The notes: generated by a model not told the origin, from the letters alone. A stretch of 32,004 nt of DNA from Acidobacteriota bacterium (GCA_026986725.1 JALSOA010000084.1:1-32004), one strand, 5' to 3'. Numbered from the stretch's first letter, positions 22,811 to 31,993 are shown. A program made the numbers and translations.

Positions 22811-22832
22811 ATCATGGTACAGGTAATATAAT
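22805..22832 (+). promoter_or_regulatory. Full-consensus promoter for initiator tRNA
   Basis: TTGACA (22805-22810) and TATAAT (22827-22832) match sigma-70 consensus completely, 16 bases apart. The start point would fall near 22839, just ahead of the mature tRNA 5' end at 22846. It is the strongest promoter in the window. Confidence 0.88.
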
Positions 22833-22845
22833 AAAAATTACCTGT
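22819..22845. promoter_or_regulatory. Perfect 9-bp dyad over the -10 box and start of the tRNA promoter
   Basis: ACAGGTAAT (22819-22827) and ATTACCTGT (22837-22845) are perfect inverted copies, nine bases apart and centred on 22832. They overlap the -10 hexamer and probable start and end one base before the tRNA. The left arm is untranscribed from this promoter, so an RNA hairpin is unlikely. A protein-binding operator is the simpler reading. Confidence 0.55.
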
Positions 22846-22922
<77 letters not shown>

Positions 22923-22982
22923 TTTTTATATTCAGACAAAAATCCTTAAACAATTTAAACCATTATGTTCTTCAATTTATTG

Positions 22983-23019
22983 AATGGTATTACATTTAAA
23001 GTTAGGTTATAATACCATT
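22983..23019. promoter_or_regulatory. cysS promoter region: TATAAT overlapped by a perfect 10-bp dyad
   Basis: AATGGTATTA (22983-22992) and TAATACCATT (23010-23019) are perfect inverted copies, 17 bases apart. A consensus TATAAT lies at 23008-23013. The -35 position 17 bases upstream (TGGTAT, 22985-22990) is poor and falls inside the left arm. The geometry is that of a repressor or activator site over a promoter. A further ACCATT at 22959-22964 could compete for pairing with the central arm if the region is transcribed from the tRNA promoter. Confidence 0.55.
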
Positions 23020-23042
23020 TGAAGTTATAGCAGGAGGATAGT

Positions 23043-24431
23043 ATGAAACTTTACAACACATTAACCGGGAAACTTGAAGAGTTTAAAACATTGAGAGATA
23101 AAGAGGCAAGGATCTACACCTGTGGCCCGACGGTGTACGATTATGCACACATAGGCAATTTCAGGACATTCTGTTTTGAGGATATATTCAGAAGGTATTT
23201 GAAGTATAAAGGGTATAAAGTTGTGCAGGTTATGAATTTAACCGATGTTGATGATAAAACAATAAGAAGGGCAAATGAAGAGGGATTGTCGTTGAGAGAG
23301 TACACTGAAAAGTATGAAAAGGCCTTCTTTGAAGATTGCGAAACCCTCAATATTGAAAAGGTTGAATACAATCCAAGGGCAACCGAGCACATAAAAGAGA
23401 TGATTGAGCTTGTTAAAACACTTATTGATAAGGGCTTTGCCTATGAGAAAGACGGCTCTGTTTACTTTGATATTTCAGCCTTTAAAGAGTACGGCAAGCT
23501 GTCAAAACTTGATAAAAGGGAGATAAAGGAAGGGGTGTCTGTTGATGCTGACGAGTATGAAAAGGACGATGTAAGAGACTTTGTTTTGTGGAAGGCAAGA
23601 AAGGAAGGGGAACCTTCCTGGCCGTCTCCATGGGGCGAGGGAAGGCCAGGCTGGCACCTTGAATGCTCTGTTATGGCAATGAAGTACCTTGGGGAGACAA
23701 TAGATCTGCATGCAGGGGGGGAAGACCTTATTTTCCCGCATCATGAGAATGAGATTGCTCAAAGCGAGGCTGCAACTGGAAAGCCTTTTTCAAACTATTG
23801 GCTTCATTGCAAATACCTCATAGTTGAAGGGAAAAAGATGAGCAAATCACTTGGAAATTTCTTCACTTTAAGGGATTTAATCTCAAAGGGGTACAATCCA
23901 AGGGCAATAAGGTATGTTCTTATATCTTCCCATTACAGAAAACAATTGAATTTTACCCTTGAAAGTGTAAAGGCTGCCGAAAAGGCTATTGAGAGGGTTG
24001 AGGGGTTTTATCAGGCTGTGTCCCAGACTAAAAACAAAAGTGATTACGATGAGAGAATAAAGGGTTTGATTGAAAAGTACAGAAAATCTTTTGAAGATTC
24101 AATGGAAGAGGATTTGAATGTATCGGGGGCTTTTGGGGCTTTGTTTGAGTTTTTAGGGGAAGTTAACAAACTTTATCCCGATTCAAACATACCTGAGGCT
24201 AACAGGGACGAGGTTCTTGATTTTCTTGAAAAACTGAACACTGTTTTTGCGGTTTTTGATTTTTCAAGCGATTTTCCTGATAAGGAGATTTTGAAACTTA
24301 TTGAGGAGAGGAATGAGGCAAGGAAGAGAAGGGATTTTAAAAGGGCAGACGAGATAAGGGATATGCTTAAAGAAAGAGGCATAATCCTTGAAGATACAAA
24401 AGAGGGAACAAGGTTTAAGAGAATAAAGTAA
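23043..24431 (+). CDS. cysS: Cysteinyl-tRNA synthetase
   Basis: 462 aa, the usual length. It charges tRNA-Cys with cysteine. Class I signatures: HIGN at 36-39 (after Cys27, a zinc ligand in YTCGPTVYD), and KMSKSLGN in the mid-protein. The remaining zinc ligands are visible in GWHLECSVM and FPHHENEIAQSE. The C-terminal DALR-type helical and anticodon-binding regions are present (DLNVSGAFGALFEFL, RKRRDFKRADEIRDML). The SD AGGAGG is good. It is the first gene of an apparent five-gene operon. No T-box motif is upstream; a dyad overlaps the promoter instead. Confidence 0.97.
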   Translation: MKLYNTLTGKLEEFKTLRDKEARIYTCGPTVYDYAHIGNFRTFCFEDIFRRYLKYKGYKVVQVMNLTDVDDKTIRRANEEGLSLREYTEKYEKAFFEDCETLNIEKVEYNPRATEHIKEMIELVKTLIDKGFAYEKDGSVYFDISAFKEYGKLSKLDKREIKEGVSVDADEYEKDDVRDFVLWKARKEGEPSWPSPWGEGRPGWHLECSVMAMKYLGETIDLHAGGEDLIFPHHENEIAQSEAATGKPFSNYWLHCKYLIVEGKKMSKSLGNFFTLRDLISKGYNPRAIRYVLISSHYRKQLNFTLESVKAAEKAIERVEGFYQAVSQTKNKSDYDERIKGLIEKYRKSFEDSMEEDLNVSGAFGALFEFLGEVNKLYPDSNIPEANRDEVLDFLEKLNTVFAVFDFSSDFPDKEILKLIEERNEARKRRDFKRADEIRDMLKERGIILEDTKEGTRFKRIK

Positions 24432-24442
24432 TCGGGGGGATT

Positions 24443-26125
24443 ATGAGATTATTTTCGCTTCTTTTTTTAGGGTGTTTTTTAATGGTTTCCTGCAATATTC
24501 ACTTAAACAGGGAGAATGAGATGAGACTTTTTATAAAAAACTATGTTGAAAAGGTTGCCCCTCTTTACAAACAGGCAAACCTTGCCTCCTGGGAGGCTTC
24601 CACAACAGGAAATCCTGAAAAGTACAAAGAGGCTGCAAAAATTGAGTTTGAGATTGCAAAGATTCACTCAAACAGGGACGATTTTTTGAAATTGAAAGAG
24701 TTTTTAAAGGAAGATATAAAAGACCGGGTTTTAAAGAGGCAGTTAACCCTGATTTACCTTGCCTATGCAGGCAAACAGGGGGACCCGAACATTTTAAAGG
24801 AGATTATTGACCTTCAAAACAGTATTGAAGAGAGGTTTAACACATTCAGAGCAAATCTGAACGGCAAAAAGGTTACCGATAATCAGTTGAAAGAGATTTT
24901 GAGAAAAGAAAAGAGAGATATGAAGTTGAGGAAAGATGCCTGGCTTGCCTCAAAGCAAATAGGGAAGGTTGTTGCAGAGGATGTTATTAAACTTGCAAAG
25001 TTGAGAAACAAACTTGCAAGGTCACTGGGATACAGGGATTACTTTGACATGGCTTTGCAGTTGAACGAGCAGACCCCTGAAGAGATTATTGGGCTTTTAG
25101 ACGAGTTGGACAGGGAAATTGCCCCTGAGTACGCAAAGGTTAAAAAGGATATAGACAGAATGCTTGCTGAAAGATACGGCATTTCTTCAAAAAAAATAAT
25201 GCCCTGGCATTACGAAGACCCGTTTTTTCAGGAGGGGATATCCTTTGACAATGTTGACCTTGACAGGTATTACAGGGGGAAGGACATTGTTGCAATTGCC
25301 AAAAGGTTTTACTCCTCAATAGGGCTTGATGTAAATGAAATTCTTGAAAGAAGCAGTTTGTATGAAAAAGAGGGCAAGATGCAGCATGCGTTCTGCACGG
25401 ATATTGACAGAGAGGGTGATGTTAGAATACTTACAAATGTTAAGGATAATGAATACTGGATGGACACTGTTTTGCACGAGTTGGGGCATGCTGTTTACGA
25501 CAAATACATTGACAGAAAACTCCCCTATGTTTTAAGGGAAGCATGCCACACCTTTACAACAGAGGCTGTCGCAATGCTGTTTGGAAGGCAGTCCAAAAAC
25601 CCTGAATTTTTGAAGGAATACTGCGGTGTTTCTGAAAAAGAAGCAAACAGGATTGCACCTGAACTTTACAGAATGCAGAAGTATCAGCAGCTTGTTTTTT
25701 CAAGGTGGTGTCAGGTAATGACAAGGTTTGAGAAAGAGTTGTATGCACACCCTGAAAAGGGAGTGGATTACTTTAACAATTACTGGTGGAAGTTAAAGGA
25801 AAAGTATCAATTGGTCAAAAAACCTGACGGAAGAAACAACCCTGATTGGGCGGCAAAAATACACATCTCGGCATACCCTGTTTACTATCACAATTATATG
25901 CTTGGGGAATTATTTGCATCACAGATGAACTATTACATTGCAAAGAACATACTGCACACGGAAAACATAAAGCAAACATTTTTGGGTGAAAATAAGGGGA
26001 TTGGGGATTACTTTGTTGAAAAGGTGTTTAAGCCGGGTGCACTTTACAGGTGGGATGAATTTGTGAAAGAAGCGACAGGGGACAGGCTTAATCCTGTCTA
26101 TTACAAGATGCAGTTTGTAAAATAG
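24443..26125 (+). CDS. M2-family (ACE-like) peptidyl-dipeptidase, predicted lipoprotein
   Basis: 560 aa. The N-terminus MRLFSLLFLGCFLMVSCN is a signal peptide with a lipobox-like MVSC, so Cys17 is probably lipidated. The zinc motif HELGH (VLHELGHAVYDKY) is followed about 25 residues later by Glu in ACHTFTTEAVAMLFG, the gluzincin arrangement of angiotensin-converting-enzyme-like peptidases. Helical flanking regions and the C-terminal PVYYHNYMLGELFASQM and YRWDEFVKEATGD motifs also fit M2. It would cleave dipeptides from peptide C-termini in the periplasm or at the outer membrane. SD GGGGGA, 11 bases after cysS. M3 is the nearest alternative family. Confidence 0.85.
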   Translation: MRLFSLLFLGCFLMVSCNIHLNRENEMRLFIKNYVEKVAPLYKQANLASWEASTTGNPEKYKEAAKIEFEIAKIHSNRDDFLKLKEFLKEDIKDRVLKRQLTLIYLAYAGKQGDPNILKEIIDLQNSIEERFNTFRANLNGKKVTDNQLKEILRKEKRDMKLRKDAWLASKQIGKVVAEDVIKLAKLRNKLARSLGYRDYFDMALQLNEQTPEEIIGLLDELDREIAPEYAKVKKDIDRMLAERYGISSKKIMPWHYEDPFFQEGISFDNVDLDRYYRGKDIVAIAKRFYSSIGLDVNEILERSSLYEKEGKMQHAFCTDIDREGDVRILTNVKDNEYWMDTVLHELGHAVYDKYIDRKLPYVLREACHTFTTEAVAMLFGRQSKNPEFLKEYCGVSEKEANRIAPELYRMQKYQQLVFSRWCQVMTRFEKELYAHPEKGVDYFNNYWWKLKEKYQLVKKPDGRNNPDWAAKIHISAYPVYYHNYMLGELFASQMNYYIAKNILHTENIKQTFLGENKGIGDYFVEKVFKPGALYRWDEFVKEATGDRLNPVYYKMQFVK

Positions 26126-26129
26126 CGTT

Positions 26130-29078
26130 ATGTCTCCGGTTCCTGTTTTTCCATCAAAAATAGACAAGTTCTACAATTTAATGAAGTATCATGTGCAGGA
26201 TGTTTTGCTTGTTTCTTCTCCTTACGATGCTTACATACTTGAAGAAGATGGTGCTTTAACAAAGAGGATATTCAACGATTTTCTTGAACTTGACCTTCAT
26301 TATATTCCAAGAATTACAAGGGTTAGTTCTGCAAAAGAGGCGATTGATTTTCTAAAAAAACACTCTTTTGATCTCATTATCACCATGCCGAGGCTTTCAG
26401 ATATGAGTCCGATTGAATTTGGAAGATCCGTGAAATCAATGAGCCCCGATACCCCCGTTATTCTTCTCACCTATGCCCCTGTTGAAAGGGATGTCCTCAT
26501 GGTTATCAGGGAAAAGAAGTACATTGATAAGGTGTTTTACTGGTTTGGTGACTCAAAGTTGTTTCTTGCTATTATCAAATATGTTGAGGATATGAAAAAC
26601 ATGGATAATGACACAGGGCTTGGGGTTAATGTCATACTTGTGGTTGAGGACTCTCCATGGTATTACTCATTCTTTCTCCCTTTAATTTACACTGAGATAC
26701 TGAAACAGACAAGAAAGATCTTAACTGATTCAATCAATGAATCTGATGTGCTTTTAAGGGTAAGGGCAAGACCCAAAATTGTTACGGCGGAAACCTTTGA
26801 AGAAGCGATTAGAATATTTAAAAGTTATAAAAAAAACCTGCTTGGAATAATATCGGATGTGCAATACCCTAAGGGTGGGAAATTATGTGTTGATGCAGGA
26901 TTTGATCTGGTAAAAACTGTGAAAAGTGAGATCAAAGATCTTAATGTTATACTTCAATCATCGAACCTTAAAAACAAGAAGATTGCTAAAAGACTGGGGG
27001 TTGATTTTTTTCATAAACTTTCAAAAAACATGGTTGAGCAGTTAAGAAAATACATTCTTCACAATTTTGGGTTTGGGGATTTTGTTTTTCGCTATCCCGA
27101 CAGAAAGATAATAACAAGGGCTAAAACCCTTGAGGAGTTCGCAGATAAAATACTTGATATACCAGATGAAAGTGTACTTTATCATGCTAAAAAGAATCAT
27201 TTTTCAATGTGGTTCAGGGCAAGAACTGAATTTGAGATCGCAGAGGTTTTAAGAACAAAAACTGTTGATGATTTTGGAAGCGTTGATGAGATAAAAAAAT
27301 ATCTTCACAGTACCATAAAAAAGCACCTTCTTCAGAGTAAATTGAAGTCTGTTATAAGTCTTCAGGCACTTTCTGATGCCCAGTCTGCAATATTTGTAAA
27401 GATAGGTGAAGAGTCACTTGGTGGAAAAGCAAGAGGTCTTGCTTTTATGCAGGCAATACTGACTGAATCCGGACTGGATGACAGATTTAAAAATGTTGAG
27501 ATCAAGGTTCCCTTTTCAACAGTTTTAGCCACGGACATTTATGAAGAGTTTATTTCAAAAAACAGGTTGAAAGAAAGGGCAATGAATATTAACAACGAAG
27601 ATGAAATAAGGGCATTATTTCTTAATTCCAAACTCCCAAAGGGGGTTGAAAAAGACCTTGAGAAGGTTTTGAACAAAGTAAACACCCCTATTGCTGTTCG
27701 TTCTTCTTCTATTTTTGAAGATTCCCAAACCCTATCATTTGCAGGCATTTATAAAACCTTCATGCTTGCAAACAATGAGAGGTCCATTGATCACAGATTG
27801 GCCAATCTTGTTGCGTCTATAAAAATGGTTTACGCTTCTGTTTTTTCAAACATTGCAAAAAGGTTCGTTGAAAACACTAATTTTAAACTTGAAGAAGAAA
27901 AAATGGCTGTACTTATTCAAAAGATAGTTGGGAAGGCTTATGGAAAGTATTACTTCCCGGTTGTATCCGGCATTGCTCAAAGTTACAACTTTTATCCTCT
28001 GTCGTATTTAAAACCGGAAGATGGAGTGGTTTACATTGCATTCGGACTTGGAAAAATATTTGAAGAGTGCAGGTATATAAAAAGGGTATCTCCTGCAAGC
28101 CCAACCGTTGATCCGCTTTGCATGAATGGAGAAGATCATTTAAAACAAAGCCAGAAATTCTTTTACGGGTTAAACCTTGAAAAATCGGACTTTAATGCAA
28201 AGAAGGGGGAATTATCCGGTCTTGAAAAATTGAAGATAAATGATTTTAATATTGTTGAACCGCTTGATTTTGTGTGTCAGTACTTTGTCCCAGAAGATGG
28301 GAGAATTACCGATTTTCCGGAAAATGGTGCAAGGAGGGTACTAACTTTTGATAACTTATTGAAAAATAAGTATTTCCCGTTTTCTGGTGTTGTATCTGAA
28401 ATACTAAACTTATCCTCAAAGGCAATTGGTGAATCATCTGAAATTGAATTTGCGATAAACCTGAACAAAAATGGAAAGCATCAGTTTTTTCTTTTGCAGA
28501 ACAAACCTTTAATTTCAGGAAGCGGTCTTGGCACCGTCCTCATTGAGAAAAGTGAAATAAAGCGATCTCTCTGCTATTCAGATGAAACTATGGGAAATGG
28601 TATTTATGATGGCATTAAGCACATCGTTGTCGTTCCACCTGACACTTTTGACAGAACAAGGACAAAAGATATAGCAAAAGAGATCGAGGCTATAAACGAA
28701 GAAATGAAAAGTAAAAAGGTAAATTATATACTGGTGGTGCCAGGGAGGCTTGGTACTGGAGACCCCTGGAATGGAATCCCTGTCAAATGGAATGCAATAT
28801 CTCAGGCAAAGATTGTGGTGGAATACACCAAACATGATTTCAGGGTGGAGCCATCAAAAGGTAATCACTTTTTTCAGGCTATGCTTTCGGCAAGAATAGG
28901 GTATTTCTATGTTGATCATAAAGATAAAAACCACTTTTTTGACTGGGGTGTCTTAGAATCTGTTGAGTTAAAGCAAAAGAGTGATTTTCTAAAACTTTAC
29001 CGGGCTGACTCCCCCTTTGTTGTAAAACTTGACGGTAAACAGGGGTTTGGAATTATAAAAAAACCTCTTGATTTTTAA
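26130..29078 (+). CDS. Receiver-ATP-grasp (PEP-synthase N-domain) protein with unnamed C-terminal domain
   Basis: 982 aa. Residues about 22-150 look like a receiver domain that has lost its phospho-Asp (LIITMPRLSDM). A second receiver (about 165-315) keeps the acidic pair (VVEDSPW), Asp242 (ISDVQYP) and Lys near 293 (HKLS). From about 425 to 790 lies the ATP-grasp nucleotide-binding domain of PEP synthase/PPDK: ESLGGKARGLAFM and AVRSSSIFEDS with SFAGIYKTFM. The phospho-His swivel domain and PEP barrel are absent. The last ~180 residues carry VPGRLGTGDPWNGIPVKW and GNHFFQAM, a conserved but unnamed ending I associate with similar proteins elsewhere. No SD; ATG is four bases after the previous stop. 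Target of phosphorylation unknown. Confidence 0.8.
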   Translation: MSPVPVFPSKIDKFYNLMKYHVQDVLLVSSPYDAYILEEDGALTKRIFNDFLELDLHYIPRITRVSSAKEAIDFLKKHSFDLIITMPRLSDMSPIEFGRSVKSMSPDTPVILLTYAPVERDVLMVIREKKYIDKVFYWFGDSKLFLAIIKYVEDMKNMDNDTGLGVNVILVVEDSPWYYSFFLPLIYTEILKQTRKILTDSINESDVLLRVRARPKIVTAETFEEAIRIFKSYKKNLLGIISDVQYPKGGKLCVDAGFDLVKTVKSEIKDLNVILQSSNLKNKKIAKRLGVDFFHKLSKNMVEQLRKYILHNFGFGDFVFRYPDRKIITRAKTLEEFADKILDIPDESVLYHAKKNHFSMWFRARTEFEIAEVLRTKTVDDFGSVDEIKKYLHSTIKKHLLQSKLKSVISLQALSDAQSAIFVKIGEESLGGKARGLAFMQAILTESGLDDRFKNVEIKVPFSTVLATDIYEEFISKNRLKERAMNINNEDEIRALFLNSKLPKGVEKDLEKVLNKVNTPIAVRSSSIFEDSQTLSFAGIYKTFMLANNERSIDHRLANLVASIKMVYASVFSNIAKRFVENTNFKLEEEKMAVLIQKIVGKAYGKYYFPVVSGIAQSYNFYPLSYLKPEDGVVYIAFGLGKIFEECRYIKRVSPASPTVDPLCMNGEDHLKQSQKFFYGLNLEKSDFNAKKGELSGLEKLKINDFNIVEPLDFVCQYFVPEDGRITDFPENGARRVLTFDNLLKNKYFPFSGVVSEILNLSSKAIGESSEIEFAINLNKNGKHQFFLLQNKPLISGSGLGTVLIEKSEIKRSLCYSDETMGNGIYDGIKHIVVVPPDTFDRTRTKDIAKEIEAINEEMKSKKVNYILVVPGRLGTGDPWNGIPVKWNAISQAKIVVEYTKHDFRVEPSKGNHFFQAMLSARIGYFYVDHKDKNHFFDWGVLESVELKQKSDFLKLYRADSPFVVKLDGKQGFGIIKKPLDF

Positions 29079-29087
29079 GGAGGGATT

Positions 29088-30245
29088 ATGAAGGATTTTG
29101 TTTTTTATAACCCTGTTAAGGTTTACTTTGGTAAAAACTGTATGAAACACTTTGATAAAGAGGTAAGAAAACACGGCAAAAAGGTATTGCTTGTTTACGG
29201 CAAAGGCTCTATTAAGAAAAACGGTGCTTACAATGACATAATGAATGCGCTTAAAAAAGCGGGGATGGATGTTGTCGAATTTTCAGGTGTTCAGCCAAAC
29301 CCTGTTTTATCTCACACAAGAAAAGGGATTGAAATTGCAAAAAAGGAGAAGGTTGACTTTATTATTGCAGCGGGGGGAGGAAGTGTTATAGACGAATCAA
29401 AGGCAATAGCAGCAGGCGCTGTTGTTGACTTTGATGTATGGGATTTTTATACGGGAAAGAAGGTTGTCAAAGATGCTTTGCCAATAGTTACCGTGCTTAC
29501 CCTTCCTGCAACTGCATCGGAAATGAATATGGGCTCTGTAATCACGGATGAAGAAACTGGATTGAAATTATCAACAGGGGGAGAGGCTCTTTATCCAGAA
29601 GCATCGTTTCTAAACCCTGAATACACAATGACTTTGCCGAAAGAGCAGATTGTTTACGGCACGGTTGATGCAATATCCCACATTGTTGAGCCTTACTTTA
29701 ACCATACTGCAAAATACAATCCATTATCTTTGAATATTGCTGACGGGGTGTTGAAAACTTTGAAAGAAACCTGTGAAAACATATTGATATCCCCTGATAA
29801 CTATGAGTACAGGGCGGCACACATGTGGGCTGTTACAGTTGCCTTCAACGGTTTAATAAGGACAGGGCTTGGTAAAAGTGAATTTCCAAACCATGCAATA
29901 GAGCATGCAATAAGCGGGTTGTTCCCGGAAGTTGCACATGGAGCAGGGCTTGCAGTTGTTATGCCTGCATGGATGAATTTTATGAAAGAGAATATTTCAT
30001 CTCTTCTTTTAAGGTTTTCATCAAACCTTTTCGGCTCTGTCAATGATGAAAGTGCAGCAATAGAGGTTTTTAAAAACTGGCTAAAATCAATAGGTGCCCC
30101 TGTTTCTTTAAGCGAAATTGGAGTGGATAAGGATGCTATCCCCGGGATTTCTGAAAAGGCTGAGGAGATTATGAGGCTCTGGGGAATGAACATTGAGGTT
30201 TACAGCAGGGAAAACATTGAAAAGATACTTGAAAATGCAAAATAA
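29088..30245 (+). CDS. Iron-containing alcohol dehydrogenase (YqhD/BdhA type)
   Basis: 385 aa. NAD(P)-binding GGGSVIDESKAIA is at 96-108. Metal ligands fit Asp194 and His198 (GTVDAISHIVEPYF) and His273 and His284 (HAIEHAISGLFPEVAHGAGLAV). FVFYNPVKVYFG at the N-terminus and FSGVQPNPVLSH are typical of butanol dehydrogenase/YqhD proteins, which reduce aldehydes to alcohols, usually with NADPH and Fe or Zn. SD AAGGAGG. It sits between two genes of unrelated function in the cysS operon. A role in aldehyde detoxification or fermentation is inferred. Confidence 0.92.
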   Translation: MKDFVFYNPVKVYFGKNCMKHFDKEVRKHGKKVLLVYGKGSIKKNGAYNDIMNALKKAGMDVVEFSGVQPNPVLSHTRKGIEIAKKEKVDFIIAAGGGSVIDESKAIAAGAVVDFDVWDFYTGKKVVKDALPIVTVLTLPATASEMNMGSVITDEETGLKLSTGGEALYPEASFLNPEYTMTLPKEQIVYGTVDAISHIVEPYFNHTAKYNPLSLNIADGVLKTLKETCENILISPDNYEYRAAHMWAVTVAFNGLIRTGLGKSEFPNHAIEHAISGLFPEVAHGAGLAVVMPAWMNFMKENISSLLLRFSSNLFGSVNDESAAIEVFKNWLKSIGAPVSLSEIGVDKDAIPGISEKAEEIMRLWGMNIEVYSRENIEKILENAK

Positions 30246-30268
30246 TTTAAAAAAATAGTGGAGGAAGT

Positions 30269-31966
30269 ATGAGAAAAATTCTCTGGTTAATTTTCTTTGT
30301 TTTATTGGTTTTTTCCGGTTTTCTTTTTTATCAGAGCAAGGGTTTTATCAACAAGTACGCATTTTCTCCAAAAAAGGGTGAAAAGTCAGAGTTTGTGAAG
30401 ATAGGGCAGATTAACTGGTTCACAGAGTACTCAATTGATAAGGCTTTTGAAAGGGCTAAAAAAGAGAAGAAACTTGTTTTTGTTGATTTCTCAACCACAT
30501 GGTGCCATCCCTGCCAGATGCTTAAGGCAAATGTATATTCAAGTGGAAAATTTGCCGATATTTTAAAATATGCTGTCCCTGTTTATATTGAGGGGACCAC
30601 TAAAAAAGGAAGGGAGTTGTTGAAGAAGTACAAAGTCAGGGCTTTCCCCACAATTAAGATACTCAATTCAGAAGGAAAAGAGTTAACTACAATTGTTGGC
30701 GCAAGGATGGATATTGACTTTTACCTGAATACCGTCAAGATGGTTACAAAGAATATTACGAAAGACAATATAATTGATCTTATAAAAAAGGGTAAGGTAT
30801 CTTTGAAAGATGCCATTGCTTTTGCCGATTCTTTTGATCACAGGAAGACTGATAAAAGGATTGAAATTTTAAAAACAGCACTTGACAATTACAAAGGGAA
30901 TGACGAATCAGTTTATTTTCAAGGCGTGGAGAAACTTCTGCAAAATGTATTTTCAAAATTGCTTGACATTAAAAGCAAAGAGGGTGTGAAAAGGGATGTT
31001 TTTGAAAAAGAATGGAAAGGAATTTTTGATAACTATATTTCAAAATTATCTGAGTATGATAAAAACATTATTCAATTTGAAATAATTGGCTTTTTCTATA
31101 ATTTTGATTACCCCGGTGTTGATAAAAGAGTTGATTTATTGTTAAAAGAGGGAAATATTAAAACCTTGCTGTTAAGAGCAAGAAATTTATATGGATTTTT
31201 ACTTGCCTATTTAATTAAAAAGGATGATATAAAGAGAGCAAACAATTTAATAGAGGATTCTTTAAATGTGGTGATGGATAAAAACCTTCCGTTAAAAGAC
31301 AAAGAAAATATGCTGCAAAACATTGCATTCAGCCTTTATTACAATGCTTCTGCACTTGATCTCTCTAAGGAGAATGAGAAAAAAGAGGCTGAAATTCTTG
31401 CCGATTACGAGTATAAACTCTATTCTCAATTTAAGGGTTCAAAAGTAGATAAAAACCTCAATTTATTTAATTATGTAAGTTATTTTAACAGGTTTTTAGG
31501 CTTACTGACTGAGCAGGTTATAAAAGAGTATAAAGAATCTCTATCAAAAGCAGACGGACAAAAAAAGGCTGAACTTTATGAAAAAATTGCTTTTGCTTAC
31601 CTTTACGGAGGAAGGATCAAAGAGGCTGAAGATGTTATAAAAACTAACCTTGACACTGATTCGGTGAAGAAATTGCTTGGCGATAAAGGGTTTGCAAATA
31701 TGTTGAACAATATTTGCTGGGAATTTGTCACTAAAAAACACTCTGATGATTACATTATATCTTTAAGTGAAAAGGCTGTAAAACTTGTTCCTAACGATGC
31801 CTTTATTGATACCCTTGCAAACCTTTACGCATTGAAGGGTGATTACAATAAGGCTGTTGAATTGGAGAAAAAGGCGTTAAATATTGGAGAAAAGAATCAT
31901 TCAAGGCCTGACTTTATCCAGAGTTACAAAAGATCCATTGAAGAGTGGAGCAAAAAGGCAAAATAA
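30269..31966 (+). CDS. Membrane-anchored thioredoxin-fold protein with TPR-like C-terminus
   Basis: 565 aa. An uncleaved-looking N-terminal helix (residues 4-21) anchors a periplasmic thioredoxin domain at about 45-155: FVDFSTTWCHPCQMLK with Cys79 and Cys82, and the cis-Pro strand AFPTIKIL. The remaining ~400 residues are helical, with TPR-like repeats clearest near the end (AELYEKIAFAYLYGGRIKEAEDVI, DAFIDTLANLYALKGDYNKAVELEKKAL). The CHPC active site suggests reductase or isomerase activity. The repeats may bind client proteins. SD GGAGGAAG. Last gene of the operon, followed at once by a terminator. Confidence 0.85.
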   Translation: MRKILWLIFFVLLVFSGFLFYQSKGFINKYAFSPKKGEKSEFVKIGQINWFTEYSIDKAFERAKKEKKLVFVDFSTTWCHPCQMLKANVYSSGKFADILKYAVPVYIEGTTKKGRELLKKYKVRAFPTIKILNSEGKELTTIVGARMDIDFYLNTVKMVTKNITKDNIIDLIKKGKVSLKDAIAFADSFDHRKTDKRIEILKTALDNYKGNDESVYFQGVEKLLQNVFSKLLDIKSKEGVKRDVFEKEWKGIFDNYISKLSEYDKNIIQFEIIGFFYNFDYPGVDKRVDLLLKEGNIKTLLLRARNLYGFLLAYLIKKDDIKRANNLIEDSLNVVMDKNLPLKDKENMLQNIAFSLYYNASALDLSKENEKKEAEILADYEYKLYSQFKGSKVDKNLNLFNYVSYFNRFLGLLTEQVIKEYKESLSKADGQKKAELYEKIAFAYLYGGRIKEAEDVIKTNLDTDSVKKLLGDKGFANMLNNICWEFVTKKHSDDYIISLSEKAVKLVPNDAFIDTLANLYALKGDYNKAVELEKKALNIGEKNHSRPDFIQSYKRSIEEWSKKAK

Positions 31967-31969
31967 ATC

Positions 31970-31993
31970 AAAGGGGCTTAAAGCCCCTTTTTT
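31970..31993 (+). terminator. Strong rho-independent terminator closing the cysS operon
   Basis: AAAGGGGC and GCCCCTTT form an 8-bp stem with loop TTAAA, running into TTTTTT and, after one G, more T. It begins four bases after the last stop codon. Confidence 0.93.

Noticed and set aside
22923-23042. T-box riboswitch or cysteine leader peptide before cysS
   Set aside because: No AGGGTGGnACCGCG-like antiterminator motif, no terminator with T-run and no short reading frame with Cys codons. The inverted repeat lies over the promoter instead.
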